A stretch of 10,037 nucleotides of DNA, from assembly GCA_003833135.1 (NCBI GenBank), contig QZLH01000219.1, positions 92,164 to 102,200 of the forward strand. Reading direction: 5' to 3'. Both the position numbers and the translations under genes were made by a program. The stretch is from Oehlia diaphana. Lineage: Eukaryota; Glomeromycota; Glomeromycetes; Glomerales; Glomeraceae. Under the pieces are notes generated by a model. That model had not been told where the DNA came from. It was given only the letters and a program-made list of their open reading frames with translations, and made no database searches. Positions 8,175-10,037 of this stretch are shown here, piece after piece; the stretch's first letter is position 1; every line of letters begins with the position of its first letter.

Positions 8175-8264
8175 CTGAACAAAAGGTACCAAAGGAGTGC
8201 AGGCTCATCCCTTAAGGCAGCTACCAAACCACCAGGAGTATTGCCAACTAGCATCTAGACATAG

Positions 8265-8281
8265 TCAGGAATCAAACCTGA
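8265..8281 (-). other. tRNA T-arm-like hairpin, copy 1
   Basis: On the minus strand TCAGG-TTTGATT-CCTGA is a perfect 5-bp stem with a 7-nt loop, the exact geometry of a tRNA T-arm. It contains a Pol III B-box-like GGTTTGATTCC (consensus GGTTCGANNCC). About 20 bases upstream GTAACAATGGTTG resembles a D-arm/A box. No complete cloverleaf is present. Confidence 0.5.
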
Positions 8282-8482
8282 TCCCTCAAACCTAATACAA
8301 CCATTGTTACAGAAACATCATGGTTGGTCTAAAACTTATTTCAGAAGGTCTACTATCACAAAGACATTGCACCCTAACTTTACCATTTATGCAGACCATC
8401 TAGCATGATAAGCCCCCTTAGTAAAGCTCACTATACTCCCAGTAGTATCGTAAAGTGATCATTAGAATAAGACCACACCCTC

Positions 8483-8501
8483 AAGGTATAGAAGTGACCT
8501 T
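8483..8501 (+). other. paralogous hairpin AAGGT-9 nt-ACCTT in repeat copy 1
   Basis: A 5-bp stem AAGGT/ACCTT encloses ATAGAAGTG, differing from the first hairpin by one loop base and by paired stem changes (GT to AA on one side, AC to TT on the other). It is unchanged in copy 2 (9512-9530). Confidence 0.55.
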
Positions 8502-8699
8502 AAGAACAGGACACTGTAACTACTAATGACCTCTTAGAGAACGTTAAACGACTCAGCATATAGCTTAGTCTAGGGATACCAAGACTCTCTATTAAAGTAT
8601 ACAGCCAAACTGTACATATTGATATACCATAGTGCAGTTCTTTCACACTAATCCCTATACCTTCACGCTATTAGTGATAGCGTCTGCAGTAATATTCTT

Positions 8700-8776
8700 C
8701 TAATTTCTGTGATCAGTAGAATCGAACCTATGACTTCACCATAATCAGGCTTTATGAAGGTGAATGACTTACCACT
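8700..8776 (-). other. second tRNA-like segment with intact GGTTCGATTC B box
   Basis: On the minus strand the unit opens with AGTGGTAAGTCATTCACC, resembling a tRNA D-arm, and has GGTTCGATTC at 8728-8719, an exact match to the B-box core, about 35 bases further on. The stem of its putative T-arm pairs poorly. In copy 2 the same positions (about 9760-9751) are GATTTAATTT, four transitions away. I infer a tRNA-derived head, not a functional tRNA gene. Confidence 0.4.
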
Positions 8777-8804
8777 CTGCTTAGTAATCAGCCAAACACT
8801 GGTT

Positions 8805-9803
8805 AAAATCAAGGTATTTTTCATTATTAGGTCCCCGATAGGCCATATAGACCTTTGAGTTTCTACCACTTATCATACTACACAACTAGTACAGAACGGA
8901 CTCATTTGCCAAGAGGTACCAATCATGCCATATACCTACCCAAATCCTATCTATTTCAATAGGACTTAAATTGTAGTAGGCCCTACTCATCCTTCATCTA
9001 TGCTTTGGTAAAGTGGTAGGTATTTATATACGACCTCCCATCACTAAGTACAGAGGACTTTTAATGGTTACAACGGACTTTATTTAGAAACCTTTTTATA
9101 CCACCATATTAGGTACTAGATCTCACTCAAAGGCCACTACAACCTGCAATTATCTAGCACCGATAGTACAGTTGTAAATCCCCAAGTGGTATAGTAGTAA
9201 CCATCTATACAGAAGGCACCAAAGGAGTACAGACTCATCCCTTAAGGCAACTACCAAACCACCAAGAGTATTGCCAACCAGTACTCAGATATAGTTAGGA
9301 GTTGAACCTGATCCTCAAACCTAATACAACCATTGTTACAGGAACGTCATGGTTAATCTAAGACCTATTTCAGAAAGTCTACTATCACAAAGACATTGCA
9401 CCCTAACTTTACCATCTATGCAGACCATCTAGCACGATAAGCCCTCTCAGTAAAGCTCACTGTACTTCCAGTGGTATCATAGAGTGATCACCAGGACAAG
9501 ACCATATCTCCAAGGTATAGAAGTGACCTTAAGGATAGGATACCGTAACTACCAATAACCTCTTAGGAAATGTTAGACGACTCAGTATATAGCTCAGCCT
9601 AGGGACACCAAAACTCTCTGTTGAAGTATGCAGCTGAACTGTACATATTGATACACCATAGTGCAATCTCTCACACTAATTCCTATACCTTCACGCTATT
9701 GGTAGTAGTATTCGCAGTAATATTCTTTTAATTTCTGTAATTAGCGAAATTAAATCTGCGACCTCACCATAATCAGGCTTATGAGGGTGAGTGACTTACC
9801 ACT
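8805..9803. repeat. 1-kb repeat unit, copy 2
   Basis: Second tandem copy, in the same orientation as copy 1 and separated from it by 28 bases (8777-8804). Over the first 450 bases a hand alignment shows about 48 transitions, one transversion and one 2-base gap. Changes go in both directions (C in one copy where the other has T, and vice versa), so each copy has lost G:C pairs independently. At one site a TG/CA pair implies an ancestral CG hit on opposite strands in the two copies. Confidence 0.9.
9295..9311 (-). other. tRNA T-arm-like hairpin, copy 2
   Basis: The counterpart in copy 2 reads TCAGG-TTCAACT-CCTAA on the minus strand. It retains the TTCAA loop sequence that copy 1 has lost, while one stem base has changed. 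The two copies together suggest an ancestral T-arm with an intact GGTTC B box. Confidence 0.45.
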
Positions 9804-9819
9804 AGTAGGTCAAATCAGA

Positions 9820-10037
9820 GGGTTCTGGTGCAGCTGCTGAGGTTAGACCTTTGTAAACCTCTATGACATTATGGCAGCTTTGTAGAACTAAAAATTTGGG
9901 CAAAAAGTAGTTTATAAGGTTAGACCTTTTGTTAGCCTCTATAGCTTTTCTGATGCTTAGAAGGTATGGTTCTGGAGGTTAGACCTTTTGTAAACCTCTA
10001 TAGCTTTCTGATTGCTTAAAAGGTGTAGTCTTTTATA
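9820..10037 (+). repeat. short repeat, three copies of AGGTTAGACCTTT
   Basis: AGGTTAGACCTTT begins at 9840, 9917 and 9976 (spacing 77 and 59). Each is followed by TTGTAAACCTCTAT or a close variant and then TAGCTTTCTGATTGCTT-like sequence; GGTTCTGG precedes the first and third. Each unit can fold on itself (AGGTT ... AACCT). The array continues past the right edge of the window. No open frame. Confidence 0.8.

Larger units (their letters stand above)
7773..8776. repeat. 1-kb repeat unit, copy 1
   Basis: From AAAATCAAGG (7773) to GACTTACCACT (8776), this unit aligns along its whole length with 8805-9803 at an offset of 1032 bases at the start, 1030 in the middle and 1027 at the end. No frame is open over a meaningful length on either strand, so it does not encode protein. 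It contains tRNA-like arms and hairpins listed separately, mainly readable on the minus strand. I infer a non-coding, possibly Pol III-related repeat (long tRNA-derived SINE or satellite). Confidence 0.9.

Noticed and set aside
8700..8790. Functional tRNA gene on the minus strand
   Set aside because: Acceptor, anticodon and T stems do not pair properly and no 7-nt anticodon loop fits; only box-like sequences remain.
8663..8869. 68-codon minus-strand open frame across the junction of the two 1-kb repeats
   Set aside because: It spans the spacer and the edges of a non-coding repeat and is not open in the other copy.

Overview
The window looks like nuclear DNA of a filamentous fungus, most likely an arbuscular mycorrhizal fungus (Glomeromycotina, Rhizophagus-like). 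The reasons are its strong AT-richness, a gene with many introns (mostly 57-80 nt, with GTAAGT-like donors and CTAAT/TTTTTCAG-like acceptors), heavily decayed multi-copy gene families, and short GC-rich repeats scattered in AT-rich DNA. The genus rests on my recollection of how such gene families look and is not proved. Nearly all coding material lies on the minus strand, and almost every gene carries disabling changes.

Layout from left to right. 90-384 (-): a probable last exon of an unrecognised gene. 529-1310 (+): a wrecked copy of a zinc-ribbon repeat protein (DUF4379-like GHxW/CPxC repeats) fused to a restriction-endonuclease-like C-terminal domain; it has at least eight stops and two or more frameshifts. 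1311-1851: no supported gene. 1852-4758 (-): a 13-exon gene of about 631 codons whose C-terminal third resembles a PD-(D/E)XK nuclease fold (GEIK motif kept, expected Pro-Asp changed to Ser-Asn). It has one in-frame TAG, one intron donor changed from GT to AT, and one intron swollen by a GC-rich 14-bp repeat array. 5096-5974 (-): a gene with an N-terminal membrane segment, a charged helical region, a Ser-rich linker and a C-terminal helix-turn-helix-like domain, interrupted by stops, some of which a 54-nt intron could remove. 6651-7089 (-): a frameshifted relic that begins with a SAM-like helical domain. 7117-7661: a non-coding element with long inverted ends. 7773-9803: two tandem copies of a repeat of about 1.0 kb, carrying tRNA-like arms and hairpins. 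9820-10037: three copies of a short interspersed repeat.

No set of genes here forms an obvious operon or pathway. The common theme is decay. Premature stops tend to be TAG where Trp is expected, or TAA where Gln is expected, and the two 1-kb repeats differ almost only by transitions. Both patterns point to C-to-T (G-to-A) mutation of repeated DNA, by methyl-cytosine deamination or a RIP-like process. The most interesting items are the 13-exon nuclease-like gene, the membrane-anchored helix-turn-helix gene, and the tRNA-like 1-kb tandem repeat.
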